A DNA stretch of 61,693 nt. Origin: Bacteroidales bacterium (GTDB lineage Bacteria > Bacteroidota > Bacteroidia > Bacteroidales > UBA932). A program made the position numbers and the translations under genes. Under the pieces are notes generated by a model. It did no database searches, was not told the DNA's origin, and worked only from the letters and a program-made list of their open reading frames with translations. Every line of letters begins with the position of its first letter. Positions within the stretch are counted from its first letter, which is position 1. The DNA lies in the NCBI GenBank assembly GCA_017454335.1, contig JAFTDE010000050.1, positions 1-61,693 on the forward strand, given 5' to 3'. This document shows positions 36,496-45,384 of the stretch, in pieces.

Positions 36496-39400
36496 TTAGA
36501 ATCCAACATTAAGGCCGAACACTAGACCTCTATTAAACATCATACTACCGGTATCTCCATCACGCCAGAACGCACCCTGGAAGATAGAGAACGGGTTCTT
36601 AAGTTGGGCCGTTACCTTCAAAGAACTGATATTGATTGACTGGAGAGCCTTACGAGGCACGTTGTAACCAATCGCAATCTGACGGACTTTAAGCCAAGAA
36701 CCGTCACGATAGAATAGATAACCAGGATAAGAGTCGCCACTACCAGAAGTCTGGTAACGGGGCTTATTAAAGGTTGTCACATCCTTGTTGTTCTCATTCC
36801 AATACTTGTGCCCCCAGGTAGCATTACGAGCTCCCTGTCCATCACCATAGTTAAGAAGGAACCCGAAGTTACCATACATAAAGATCTGCATATCCCAATT
36901 CTTATAGCTCAAAGTGTTGTTGAAGCCTAAGTTCCATTTCGGAGTGGAATTACCCATTATCTTCATATCGTTATTAGCATCGATCTTATAGTCAGTAACG
37001 CCCTCGGCGTTTGGCTGGTCGATGACCTTTGTATAACCCGGCTGGAAGTTGTGACCGTTTGCATTGAACTTAGCCATTTCTGCCAAATCCTCCGGGGAAT
37101 CACTCCACAGACCTGCGGTCTCATAACCATAGTTGACGCTGATCGGGTAGCCAATGAAGAGGCGGCTGCCAATCATATCCTCCTTGCCTTTCTGGAGTTC
37201 GAGGATCTTCTGGGTGTTGTAGCCGAGGCTGATCGTGGATTTCCAGGAGAAGTTCTTGGTCTGGATGTTGGTCGAGTTCAGGGAGAAGTCGAAACCGTAG
37301 TTGGTGATCTTACCGACATTGTCATTCGTTCCTGAGTAACCAGAAACGGTAGGAAGTGTAACGGAGAAGATCAGACCGTTCGTGAGATTCTTGTACACAT
37401 CCAAAACACCGGAAATGCGACCCTTCAGAATAGAGAAATCAAGACCAGCATTCAACTGAGATGTTGTTTCCCAGCCAATAGACTGGTTAGCGTAAGTAGT
37501 AGGAGTCGTGTAAGTTGTAGTCGGAGATGAACCGAAATCGATAATACGAGAGGTAAGCAAGTCTTTCGTACTGTAGTTATCCACCGAATAGTTACCGGTC
37601 AGGCCCCATCCGAGACGAAGTTTCAGCTGGCTGAAGAGTTCCTGTCCTTTCATAAAGTCCTCCTGGTCGAGTCTCCAACCGAGAGCAACGGACGGGAAGC
37701 CCTGCCATTTATGGCCCTCACCCAACTGGGACGCACCATCATAGCGGTAGGAGACGGTCACCAGATAGCGGTTCTTGTAATTATATGCTACGCGAGCCAT
37801 ATACGATGCGACCTGAGACTCACTTAAGGAGTTATAAGAGGGATTATCCAATGTACTCACAGAACTGGGCGTTAAACCCCAATATAACTGGGACATACCC
37901 AATGCAACACCCTGACCGCTCATACTGTACAAGGTCGTATTCATTCGGTACATCGCCTCTTGTAAGAGGGTAACATCGACATTATGATCGCCAAAGGCTC
38001 GACTATAAGCGATAATATTGTCCAAAGTCCAGGAGAAACTCCGGGTACCACTGGAACTGACATAGTCAGATCCTTGCGAGTAACGGTTTGCACCTTCCTT
38101 GGAAAGATAACGATATCTGTTCCGGAATCCAGTCTGAGGACCAAAGGTTGTCCTAAAACTCATGCCTTTTAACGGCTCCCAGATTTTATCCAGATTAAAC
38201 TGGGCAAAGAAAGTTCCAGAAAGATCCGTATTCAAGTTACGAATATCTGAGAGACCAACTTCACCGATGATAGTAGGCGTTCCCTCATCAGAGCCCGGAT
38301 AAATAACACGAGTGCCATCTTCATTGTAAGGAACTGCATAATGGTAAATTTGGCGGCCCTTTTCATGTAAAGAAGCCGGCGCAGAATTGCCACCGACAGC
38401 ATTGCTACCATCAATACCATAAAGTTGCTCAGAATAACGAACATTGATCGATCCTCCCATCGAGAACCACGGAACAGGTGTAACCTCAACACTGGTTCGG
38501 AAAGTATAACGCTGGAAACTCTGACCAATGTTAGTGCCCTGATTATTCAGATAACCAACAGAAGTATAAGCATGAACCCGTTCATTGCCATAGCTTGAGG
38601 AGAGGGAATGCTCCTGCGAAACACCAATTCGGTCAGAGAACTGGGTCCAGTCGGTATCAATAACCTTTGAGCCATCCCACTTCAAGTTGGCCTGGTTCCA
38701 GTTTCCAGCAGCCCAATCAGCATAGGTCAGGCCCCATCCTCGAAGAATGTTAGCCCAAGTTGCTGGATCCCAAGATACACCACCATATAACAGTGTTGCT
38801 TCATCATTAGCTACAGTGGGTTCATCGGCACGTGGACCAACACCGGCATAGTACTTCGCCCAGCGGCGCCACTCGATTGCCTCTTCTGCGGTCATCATCG
38901 GCTGGACATCATAGATCTTCTCCAGCGAGAGATTCGCATTATAATTCAAGGTAAAACGGCCAGAACTACCCTTCTTGGTAGTAACAAGGACAACACCATT
39001 ACCAGCTTGAGCGCCGTAGATAGCCGTTGCAGAAGCATCCTTCAGGATGTCGATGGACTCTATGTCCTGCGGGTTCAGCATGTCGAGGCCGACACTGCGG
39101 GAGACAATTCCATCAATAACGATCAGCGGATCAGAACTAGCATAGATGGAGTTCCGTCCGCGAATCTGGATGGTTCCAGTTGCACCAGGACGAACGCCAG
39201 CAGAGGAAACGACGACACCCGCCGCCTTGCCCTGGAGGGCTTCGATGGCGTTGTTCACCGGGTTGGAAGTCAACTCACTTGCGTTGACCGAAACCATGGC
39301 TCCGGTAACGTCGCTCTTCTTCATGGTACCGTAACCGACGACGACCGTCTCCTCCAGGAGGGTGACGTCTTCAGCCAGGGTGACAGTCATGTTGCGGGCG

Positions 39401-39675
39401 GCAGCGACGTCCTGCGTGACATAACCGACACAGGAAATCTCAAGCGCCGTACCGGGCGCGACATTCAGGGTAAACGATCCGTCGACATCGGATACGGTTC
39501 CGTTCGTGGTTCCTTTCACCACAATGCCGGCTCCGATGACGGGATCGCCGTTCGCATCAATGACCTTGCCGCTGAGCGGACCCTGGGCGAACGCCGGGGC
39601 ACTGACCAGCAACAAAGCCACCACCGCCATGAAAAGCGCAAGCGCTTTTTGGCATGCAAAAGTGATCTTTTTCAT
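36496..39675 (-). CDS. SusC/RagA-family TonB-dependent transporter (copy 1)
   Basis: The product is 1059 aa. A signal peptide (near APAFAQ) is followed by a carboxypeptidase-D-like domain (residues about 32-110), a plug domain (GYGTMKKSDVTGA, RGRNSIYASSDPL) and a TonB-dependent barrel ending VFGLNVGF. There is no STN domain, so it is not controlled by an anti-sigma system. It is the same length as copy 2. The first 220 codons and about 37140-37330 are nearly identical in DNA to copy 2, while other parts are AT-shifted. Confidence 0.95.
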   Translation of the reverse strand: MKKITFACQKALALFMAVVALLLVSAPAFAQGPLSGKVIDANGDPVIGAGIVVKGTTNGTVSDVDGSFTLNVAPGTALEISCVGYVTQDVAAARNMTVTLAEDVTLLEETVVVGYGTMKKSDVTGAMVSVNASELTSNPVNNAIEALQGKAAGVVVSSAGVRPGATGTIQIRGRNSIYASSDPLIVIDGIVSRSVGLDMLNPQDIESIDILKDASATAIYGAQAGNGVVLVTTKKGSSGRFTLNYNANLSLEKIYDVQPMMTAEEAIEWRRWAKYYAGVGPRADEPTVANDEATLLYGGVSWDPATWANILRGWGLTYADWAAGNWNQANLKWDGSKVIDTDWTQFSDRIGVSQEHSLSSSYGNERVHAYTSVGYLNNQGTNIGQSFQRYTFRTSVEVTPVPWFSMGGSINVRYSEQLYGIDGSNAVGGNSAPASLHEKGRQIYHYAVPYNEDGTRVIYPGSDEGTPTIIGEVGLSDIRNLNTDLSGTFFAQFNLDKIWEPLKGMSFRTTFGPQTGFRNRYRYLSKEGANRYSQGSDYVSSSGTRSFSWTLDNIIAYSRAFGDHNVDVTLLQEAMYRMNTTLYSMSGQGVALGMSQLYWGLTPSSVSTLDNPSYNSLSESQVASYMARVAYNYKNRYLVTVSYRYDGASQLGEGHKWQGFPSVALGWRLDQEDFMKGQELFSQLKLRLGWGLTGNYSVDNYSTKDLLTSRIIDFGSSPTTTYTTPTTYANQSIGWETTSQLNAGLDFSILKGRISGVLDVYKNLTNGLIFSVTLPTVSGYSGTNDNVGKITNYGFDFSLNSTNIQTKNFSWKSTISLGYNTQKILELQKGKEDMIGSRLFIGYPISVNYGYETAGLWSDSPEDLAEMAKFNANGHNFQPGYTKVIDQPNAEGVTDYKIDANNDMKIMGNSTPKWNLGFNNTLSYKNWDMQIFMYGNFGFLLNYGDGQGARNATWGHKYWNENNKDVTTFNKPRYQTSGSGDSYPGYLFYRDGSWLKVRQIAIGYNVPRKALQSINISSLKVTAQLKNPFSIFQGAFWRDGDTGSMMFNRGLVFGLNVGF
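39285..39357. repeat. 73-base block identical to 44807-44879
   Basis: Within the plug-encoding part of susC copy 1, 73 bases are identical to the matching part of copy 2, including all synonymous positions. Confidence 0.85.
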
Positions 39676-39741
39676 GAATTAGGTTGAGTGTTATTGGGTT
39701 AAACTGGATTATTCCTCGCCTAAAAACAGGCCAATACACCC

Positions 39742-39749
39742 CAAAGTTA
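39742..39749 (-). promoter_or_regulatory. -7 box of susC copy 1
   Basis: TAACTTTG on the minus strand predicts a 60-nt leader. It overlaps a phased AAAGTT repeat. Confidence 0.55.
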
Positions 39750-39768
39750 AGAAAAGTTTTTTAAAGTT
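39743..39768. repeat. Three AAAGTT hexamers with a 10-base period
   Basis: AAAGTT occurs at 39743, 39753 and 39763, all on the same helical face, overlapping and just upstream of the susC copy 1 promoter box. It may be a regulator site or phased A-tract curvature. Confidence 0.5.
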
Positions 39769-39781
39769 GTACCCGGGGCAT

Positions 39782-39816
39782 AAAAAAAATGGAGCCGATG
39801 TTGCGGCTCCATTTTT
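39782..39816 (-). terminator. Terminator after susD copy 2
   Basis: A 12-bp stem (39785-39796 with 39805-39816) is followed on the minus strand by eight Ts. It closes the copy 2 SusC/SusD operon just before the copy 1 promoter. Confidence 0.9.
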
Positions 39817-39836
39817 AAAAAGATTTACGAATCGGA

Positions 39837-42002
39837 CTAATAGCCCGGGTTCTGCATGGCGTTCTTTTCCTCCGTAGTCAGCGGCTTGCCATCCTTGGTG
39901 ATGTTGTCCAGGAAGGTCTGCGGAATCGGGCGGACATAGTGGACATTGGGATCGAAGCTGCCGCCATAGGCGCTGGTGTAGGCGTTTCCGGTCTTGTAGT
40001 CCTTGTCCTTGCCGGCCACGTCCTTCATGTTCTTGCTGTAGGCCGTGTCGTTGAAGTACAGGCGCTTCTCCAGGGTCTTCGTACGGGCCAGATCCTGCCA
40101 GCGGATCAGCTCGCCGTACATCTCGCGGGACTTCTCATCCAGCAGGAAGCACAGGGCCTTGTCGAAGTCGGTGGTATAACCGAGCTTCGCCATGATCGCC
40201 TGGTCCTCCTTCGGATAGCTGCTCTTGGTCACCAGCGGCAGCGAGGACGCCGTGGCGTTCTTCGCAGCCCGGTAGGCCGGATCGTCCCAGCCACCCAGGG
40301 AATAATAGTAGGAGTTGTACGGATAGTACGAGCAGTTGTGGTCCAGACCGGACAGGTTCGCACGGAACTGGTTCGTGAAGTAAGCCTGGCCGCCGTCCAC
40401 ATAGTGGTCGCGCTCCTCCCCTGCCTTGAAGGTGGCACGGTCGCGCAGCGGCTGGATGGCCGCAAGTCCCTGGTCGATGTGACCCTGGCGGACCAGTGCC
40501 TCGGCCTTGAAGAAGTAGTCCTCCGCCGAACGCGCGTTCACGACGTCACGGTAGCTGCCGTTGGCGAAGGCCGGCGTGGCACCGTCGATGAACTTGCTGA
40601 TCGAGACATACAGGCGCTCGTCCTGCTTCGGGACCAGGCAGGTTCCGATCGGATCGTCGCTTCCGCCCGGCTGGTCATAGACCAGCAGCGCGGCGATCGC
40701 CGGAATGTACTTGCCGGTATGGTAGTCGATGCGGTTGTACGGCTTGTCCGGAACGGCGTTGTAGGACTTGATGACCTCGTTCTTGTAGTACTTCTGGCCG
40801 TAATCCTCGCGGTTGATGATGAACATCGTGCTGAGGTACTTGCCTTCGTCGCTCGGGAAGTACTCGCCGGCCACGACCTGCGTTCCGTCGCCCAGGTTCA
40901 GCTTGGACTTGGCGCGGCTGGCGTTGGTGACGCAGCTGTTGACCGCGAAGGTCATGCGGATGGACTTCCAGATACGGGAGTCGTTCTCCAGGTCATACAG
41001 GTAGTAGCAGTAACGCGGGGACGGTTTCATACGCTGGTAGGGACGGCCGCCGGGAACGTCGCGTTTCATCAGGGCGAAAGCCTCGTACCAGGGGATGTAC
41101 ATCTGGTAGTAGTCGGCGCCGACGATCATCGAGGTGGTCTCCGTCGCGGAGTTGCCCATCGCAAGGACGATCTCGGAATTGGTCTCGGTGATCGCGGAAT
41201 CATAGGTGGTGAAGTTGTTGAACAGGTCGTTGTACTCCTTCACCAGCGGGTGGGCGGCGATCACGATGTCGGCGTACTTGATGCACTCCGACAGGTCATT
41301 GTCCCTGTATTTGGTATTCCAGTCGGCGTTGATCTCGGAAGCCCTCCACAGGTGCGCCTTGGCCAGGTAGTGCGCGGCCGCGTACTTGGTGATGTGGTTG
41401 GTCGTCGCCTGCTTGGCGTCGGAAGTCAGCATGCCGTAGGCCTTCTCCAGGTCGTCGATGATCAGCTTGTAGATCTCTTCACGCGGCTGGCGGCTGAACT
41501 CGCGCTCCGGTCCGGTGACGGGATCCTTCACCAGCGGAACGTCACCGAACTGGCTGACCAGGAACAGGTAGCAGAAAGCACGCGTGAAGTGGGCATAGCC
41601 CAGCGTCTCATCCTTGAGGGCAGATCCCTCCAGGATATCCGCCTTGCCGAGGATCGTGTTGCAACGGGCGATCCACTGATAATAGAGGTCGAAGAAACCG
41701 GCCGTCATGCTCGAATTGATACGGGCGTCGTAAGAGTTCCAGGTCTCACCCTGGGTATCGCTGCCCGCCGTCATTTCGTCCGTACCGTTCTGGATGTAGT
41801 TCCAGCTGGCACGTGCATAGTAGTCCTGCAGCACGCCGGGAAGGCCATGGGCCATGGAGTTCAGTCCTTCGGGCGTATTGAGGTAGTCGGAGGATGCGGA
41901 ATCACGCTTGACCTCCTTCAGGAAAGAGTCGGTGCAGGATGTTCCGAGCAGCAGGGCCCCCGACATCAGCACATATACCAAAGATTTGAATATCGTTTTC
42001 AT
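39837..42002 (-). CDS. SusD/RagB-family glycan-binding lipoprotein (copy 2)
   Basis: The product is 721 aa; the start at 42002 gives MKTIFK and a lipoprotein signal ending LLLGTSC. It has the same architecture as copy 1, with most residues conserved. It pairs with the susC gene 15 bases upstream. Composition is GC-rich like the rest of the locus. Differences from copy 1 lie mainly in surface-loop segments such as VVGADYYQMY, which may tune ligand preference. Confidence 0.95.
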   Translation of the reverse strand: MKTIFKSLVYVLMSGALLLGTSCTDSFLKEVKRDSASSDYLNTPEGLNSMAHGLPGVLQDYYARASWNYIQNGTDEMTAGSDTQGETWNSYDARINSSMTAGFFDLYYQWIARCNTILGKADILEGSALKDETLGYAHFTRAFCYLFLVSQFGDVPLVKDPVTGPEREFSRQPREEIYKLIIDDLEKAYGMLTSDAKQATTNHITKYAAAHYLAKAHLWRASEINADWNTKYRDNDLSECIKYADIVIAAHPLVKEYNDLFNNFTTYDSAITETNSEIVLAMGNSATETTSMIVGADYYQMYIPWYEAFALMKRDVPGGRPYQRMKPSPRYCYYLYDLENDSRIWKSIRMTFAVNSCVTNASRAKSKLNLGDGTQVVAGEYFPSDEGKYLSTMFIINREDYGQKYYKNEVIKSYNAVPDKPYNRIDYHTGKYIPAIAALLVYDQPGGSDDPIGTCLVPKQDERLYVSISKFIDGATPAFANGSYRDVVNARSAEDYFFKAEALVRQGHIDQGLAAIQPLRDRATFKAGEERDHYVDGGQAYFTNQFRANLSGLDHNCSYYPYNSYYYSLGGWDDPAYRAAKNATASSLPLVTKSSYPKEDQAIMAKLGYTTDFDKALCFLLDEKSREMYGELIRWQDLARTKTLEKRLYFNDTAYSKNMKDVAGKDKDYKTGNAYTSAYGGSFDPNVHYVRPIPQTFLDNITKDGKPLTTEEKNAMQNPGY

Positions 42003-42017
42003 ATCGATTGCCATGGT

Positions 42018-45000
42018 TTAGAATCCAACATTGAGACTGAAGACAAGACCCCTGTTGTAGGAGAGGCCTCCCGTATCGCCGTCACGCCAGAACGCGCCCT
42101 GATAGATCGAGAACGGGTTCTTGAGCTGGACGGAAACCTTGAGCGAGCTGAGCTTGATCTGCTGGACGATCCGCGAAGGGACGTTGTAGCCCAGTGCGAT
42201 CTGACGGACCTTGAACCAGGAACCGTCGCGGTAGAACAGGTAACCGCAGTAGGAATCGCCACTGCCGGAAGTCTGGTAACGGGGCTTGTTGAACGCATTC
42301 ACGTCCTTGTTATTCTCGTTCCAGTAGTTCAGGCTGTAGGTAGCGCTGCGCGCGCCCTGGCCGTTGCCGGTGTACACCGTGAATCCGAAGTTACCGTACA
42401 TGAAGATCTGCATCTCCCAGTTCTTGTAACGCAGGGTGTTGTTGAAACCGAGGTTCCACAGCGGGGTGGCGTTACCCATGATCTTCATATCATTGTTCGC
42501 ATCGATCTTGTAATCCCGCTCGCCGTCGGCGTTGGGCTGGTCGATGACCTTGGTGTAACCCGGCTGGAAGTTGTGGCGGTTCTTGTTGAACTTGGCCATC
42601 TCCTCCAGGTCCTCGGGGGAATCGCTCCACAGGCCGGCGGTCTCATAACCGTAGACGACGCTGACCGGCTGGCCGATGAACAGACGGGAAGAAACCATGT
42701 CTTCCTTGCCCTTCTGGAGTTCAAGGATCTTCTGGGTGTTGTAGCCGAGGCTGATCGTCGAACGCCAGGAGAAGTTCTTGGTCTGGATGTTGGTCGAATT
42801 CAGGGAGAAGTCGAAACCGTAGTTCGTCACCTTACCGACATTGTCCTGGGTTCCGGAGAAACCGGAAGCGGAAGGCAGCTGGACGGAGAAGATCAGACCG
42901 TTGGTGTTGTTCTTGTACACATCGAAGACACCGGAGACGCGGCCCTTCAGGATGGAGAAGTCGATACCGGCGTTCATCTGGGTCGTCGTCTCCCAGCCGA
43001 TGGCGCTGTTCGCCAGGGTCGTCGGGGTGATGTAGGTGGTCTCGGCGGACGGGCCGTAGTCGACCGTGCGGGCGGTCAGCAGGTCCTTGGTGCTGTAGGT
43101 GCCGACGGAGTAGTTGCCGGTCTTACCCCAACCGAGACGGAGCTTCAGCTGGCTGAAGATGTCCTGGCCCTTCATGAAGTCCTCCTGGTCGATTCTCCAG
43201 CCGAGGGCGACGGACGGGAAGCCGTGCCACTTGTGGCCTTCGCCCAGCTGCGAGGCACCGTCATAACGGTAGGACAGCGTCAGCAGGTAGCGGTTCTTGA
43301 AGTTGTACGCCACACGCGCCATGTAAGAGGCCAGCTGGTTCTCGGTCAGCGAGTTGTAGGACGGGTTGTCCAGCACGCTGACGGACTTGGGGTTCAGTCC
43401 CCAGTAGGACTGAGACAGACCCAGGGCGACGCCCGTACCGGACATGCTGTACAGCTGCGTGCTCATCGAAGACATCGCCTCCTGCAGCAGGGTGACGTCC
43501 ACGCTGTGGTCGCCGAAGGTGCGGTTGTAGGAGATGATATTGTCCAGGGTCCAGGAGAAACTCTTGGTCGCGTTCGAACTGACATAGTCGGTACCCTGCG
43601 ACATACGGTTGGCGCAGTCGGCGGACAGGTAGCGGTAGCCCTGGCGCAGCGACATCTGCGGACCGAAGGTCGTCTTGAAGGTCAGGCCCTTCAGCGCATC
43701 CCAGATCTTTTCGAAGTTGAACTGGGTGTAGAAGGTTCCGGAGAGGTTCAGGTTCAGGTTGCGGATGTCGGACTTGCCGACCTCACCGATCACGGTCGCG
43801 ACGATTTCGTCGGCGCCCGGATAGATCACGCGGTTGCCTTCGTCATCGTAGGGAACGGCATAGCGGTAGAAAGCACGGCCTTTCTCATGCAGCGAAGCCG
43901 CATAGCTGTTGCCACCGACACCGTTGCCGCCGTCGATACCGTACAGCTGCTCGGAGTAACGGGCGTTGATCGCGCCGCCCATCGTGAACCACTGGACCGG
44001 CGTGACATCCACGCTCGTACGGAAGGTATAGCGCTTGAAGTCCTGGCCGATGTTGGTACCCTGGTTGTCCAGGAAGCCCATGGAGGTGTAGGAACGGACG
44101 CGGTCGTTACCGTAGCTGGCGGACAGGGTGTGCTCCTGCGAGACACCGATCCGGTCGGTGAACTGGGTCCAGTCGGTGTCGATGACCTTCGATCCGTCCC
44201 ATTTCAGGTTCGCCTGGTTGTAATTGCCCGCAGCCCAGTCGGCATAGCTGATGCCCCAGCCGCGGAGGATATTCGCCCAGGAGGCCGGATCCATCGTCGG
44301 ACCGCCGTACAGCAGCGTAGCCGCATCGTTGGCGATCGTCGGCTCGTCGGCACGCGGGCCGACACCGGCATAGTACTTCGCCCAGCGGCGCCACTCGATC
44401 GCTTCCGAAGCGGTCATCGTCGGCAGAACGTCGTAGATTTTCTCGAGGGTGATGTTGGTACTGTAATTCAGCGTGAAACGGCCGTTGCCACCTTTCTTCG
44501 TGGTGACCAGCACGACGCCGTTACCGCCCTGCGCACCGTAAACGGCCGTCGCGGAAGCATCCTTCAGGATGTCGATGGACTCGATATCCTCCGGGTTCAG
44601 CATGTCGAGGCCGACGCTGCGGGAGATGACGCCGTCGATGACGATCAACGGGCTGGAACTGGCGTAGATGGAGTTGCGGCCGCGGATCTGGATGGAACCG
44701 GTGGAACCCGGACGAAGGCCGGCGGTCGAAACGGAAACGCCCGCCGCCTTGCCCTGCAAGGCCTCGATAGCGTTGTTGACCGGGTTGGAGGTCAGTTCGG
44801 CGGAACTGACCGAAACCATGGCTCCGGTAACGTCGCTCTTCTTCATGGTACCGTAACCGACGACGACCGTCTCCTCCAGAAGCGTGACATCTTCGGCGAG
44901 GGAGACAGTCATGTTGCGCGCGGCGGCGACCTCCTTGGTCACGTAACCGACGCAGGAAACTTCCAGCGTCGTTCCGGGCGCGACATTCAGGGTGAACGAT

Positions 45001-45197
45001 CCGTCCACGTTAGACACGGTTCCGTTCGTGGTTCCCTTCACCACGATACCAGCTCCGATGACGGGTTCGCCATTGGCATCGACGACCTTGCCGCTGAGCG
45101 GGCCCTGGGCGAATGCCGTCAGGCCGGACAGCAACAAAGCCATCACCGCCAGAAAGGACAGGGTCACCTTCCGGCAGGAATGAAAAGCTGTTTTCAT
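42018..45197 (-). CDS. SusC/RagA-family TonB-dependent transporter (copy 2)
   Basis: The product is 1059 aa with a signal peptide ending near LTAFAQ, a CarboxypepD_reg-like domain, a plug (GYGTMKKSDVTGA) and a barrel ending VFSLNVGF. It transports oligosaccharides into the periplasm with energy from TonB. It has its own promoter with a tandem repeat operator immediately upstream and faces the regulator gene at 45385, the usual arrangement for a regulator and its target. Confidence 0.96.
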   Translation of the reverse strand: MKTAFHSCRKVTLSFLAVMALLLSGLTAFAQGPLSGKVVDANGEPVIGAGIVVKGTTNGTVSNVDGSFTLNVAPGTTLEVSCVGYVTKEVAAARNMTVSLAEDVTLLEETVVVGYGTMKKSDVTGAMVSVSSAELTSNPVNNAIEALQGKAAGVSVSTAGLRPGSTGSIQIRGRNSIYASSSPLIVIDGVISRSVGLDMLNPEDIESIDILKDASATAVYGAQGGNGVVLVTTKKGGNGRFTLNYSTNITLEKIYDVLPTMTASEAIEWRRWAKYYAGVGPRADEPTIANDAATLLYGGPTMDPASWANILRGWGISYADWAAGNYNQANLKWDGSKVIDTDWTQFTDRIGVSQEHTLSASYGNDRVRSYTSMGFLDNQGTNIGQDFKRYTFRTSVDVTPVQWFTMGGAINARYSEQLYGIDGGNGVGGNSYAASLHEKGRAFYRYAVPYDDEGNRVIYPGADEIVATVIGEVGKSDIRNLNLNLSGTFYTQFNFEKIWDALKGLTFKTTFGPQMSLRQGYRYLSADCANRMSQGTDYVSSNATKSFSWTLDNIISYNRTFGDHSVDVTLLQEAMSSMSTQLYSMSGTGVALGLSQSYWGLNPKSVSVLDNPSYNSLTENQLASYMARVAYNFKNRYLLTLSYRYDGASQLGEGHKWHGFPSVALGWRIDQEDFMKGQDIFSQLKLRLGWGKTGNYSVGTYSTKDLLTARTVDYGPSAETTYITPTTLANSAIGWETTTQMNAGIDFSILKGRVSGVFDVYKNNTNGLIFSVQLPSASGFSGTQDNVGKVTNYGFDFSLNSTNIQTKNFSWRSTISLGYNTQKILELQKGKEDMVSSRLFIGQPVSVVYGYETAGLWSDSPEDLEEMAKFNKNRHNFQPGYTKVIDQPNADGERDYKIDANNDMKIMGNATPLWNLGFNNTLRYKNWEMQIFMYGNFGFTVYTGNGQGARSATYSLNYWNENNKDVNAFNKPRYQTSGSGDSYCGYLFYRDGSWFKVRQIALGYNVPSRIVQQIKLSSLKVSVQLKNPFSIYQGAFWRDGDTGGLSYNRGLVFSLNVGF
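44807..44879. repeat. 73-base block identical to 39285-39357
   Basis: The copy 2 partner of the identical block in the susC plug region. Confidence 0.85.
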
Positions 45198-45278
45198 TGG
45201 GTTAAGATAAAGTTAAAGTTTAAGGTTAATAATAAGGTGTTATCAAAGTCGTTTTTCATAGCCGCGAGAGCCACTTTA

Positions 45279-45286
45279 CAAAAATA
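45279..45286 (-). promoter_or_regulatory. -7 box of susC copy 2
   Basis: TATTTTTG on the minus strand predicts an AT-rich leader of about 75 nt. The tandem repeat operator ends 17 bases upstream, overlapping the -33 position. Confidence 0.65.
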
Positions 45287-45303
45287 CAAAACGGCCCAGA
45301 TCG

Positions 45304-45345
45304 AAATGTTTGACTCCAGCCAAAAAATGTTTGATATTATCCAAA
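45304..45345. promoter_or_regulatory. Tandem 21-bp direct repeat, candidate AraC-type operator
   Basis: The unit AAATGTTTGA-N6-CCAAA occurs at 45304-45324 and again at 45325-45345, so the period is exactly 21 bases, two helical turns. This is the spacing of AraC-family half-sites. It lies between the divergent susC copy 2 and regulator promoters, immediately upstream of the susC -7 box and 15 bases before the regulator box. Confidence 0.7.
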
Positions 45346-45360
45346 TCAAGACAAAAAGAC

Positions 45361-45368
45361 TATCTTTG
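45361..45368 (+). promoter_or_regulatory. -7 box of the regulator gene
   Basis: TATCTTTG on the plus strand, 17 bases before the ATG at 45385. Confidence 0.65.
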
Positions 45369-45384
45369 TACAAAGACTTGAACC

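Noticed and set aside
34440-39000. The AT-rich first SusC/SusD pair as part of a mobile element
   Set aside because: No integrase, transposase, inverted ends or target duplication is visible; only the composition differs.
45201-45240. AAAGTT-containing AT-rich leader of susC copy 2 as a regulatory repeat
   Set aside because: Two adjacent AAAGTT copies occur in a run of A/T-rich sequence without the phasing seen at 39743-39768.
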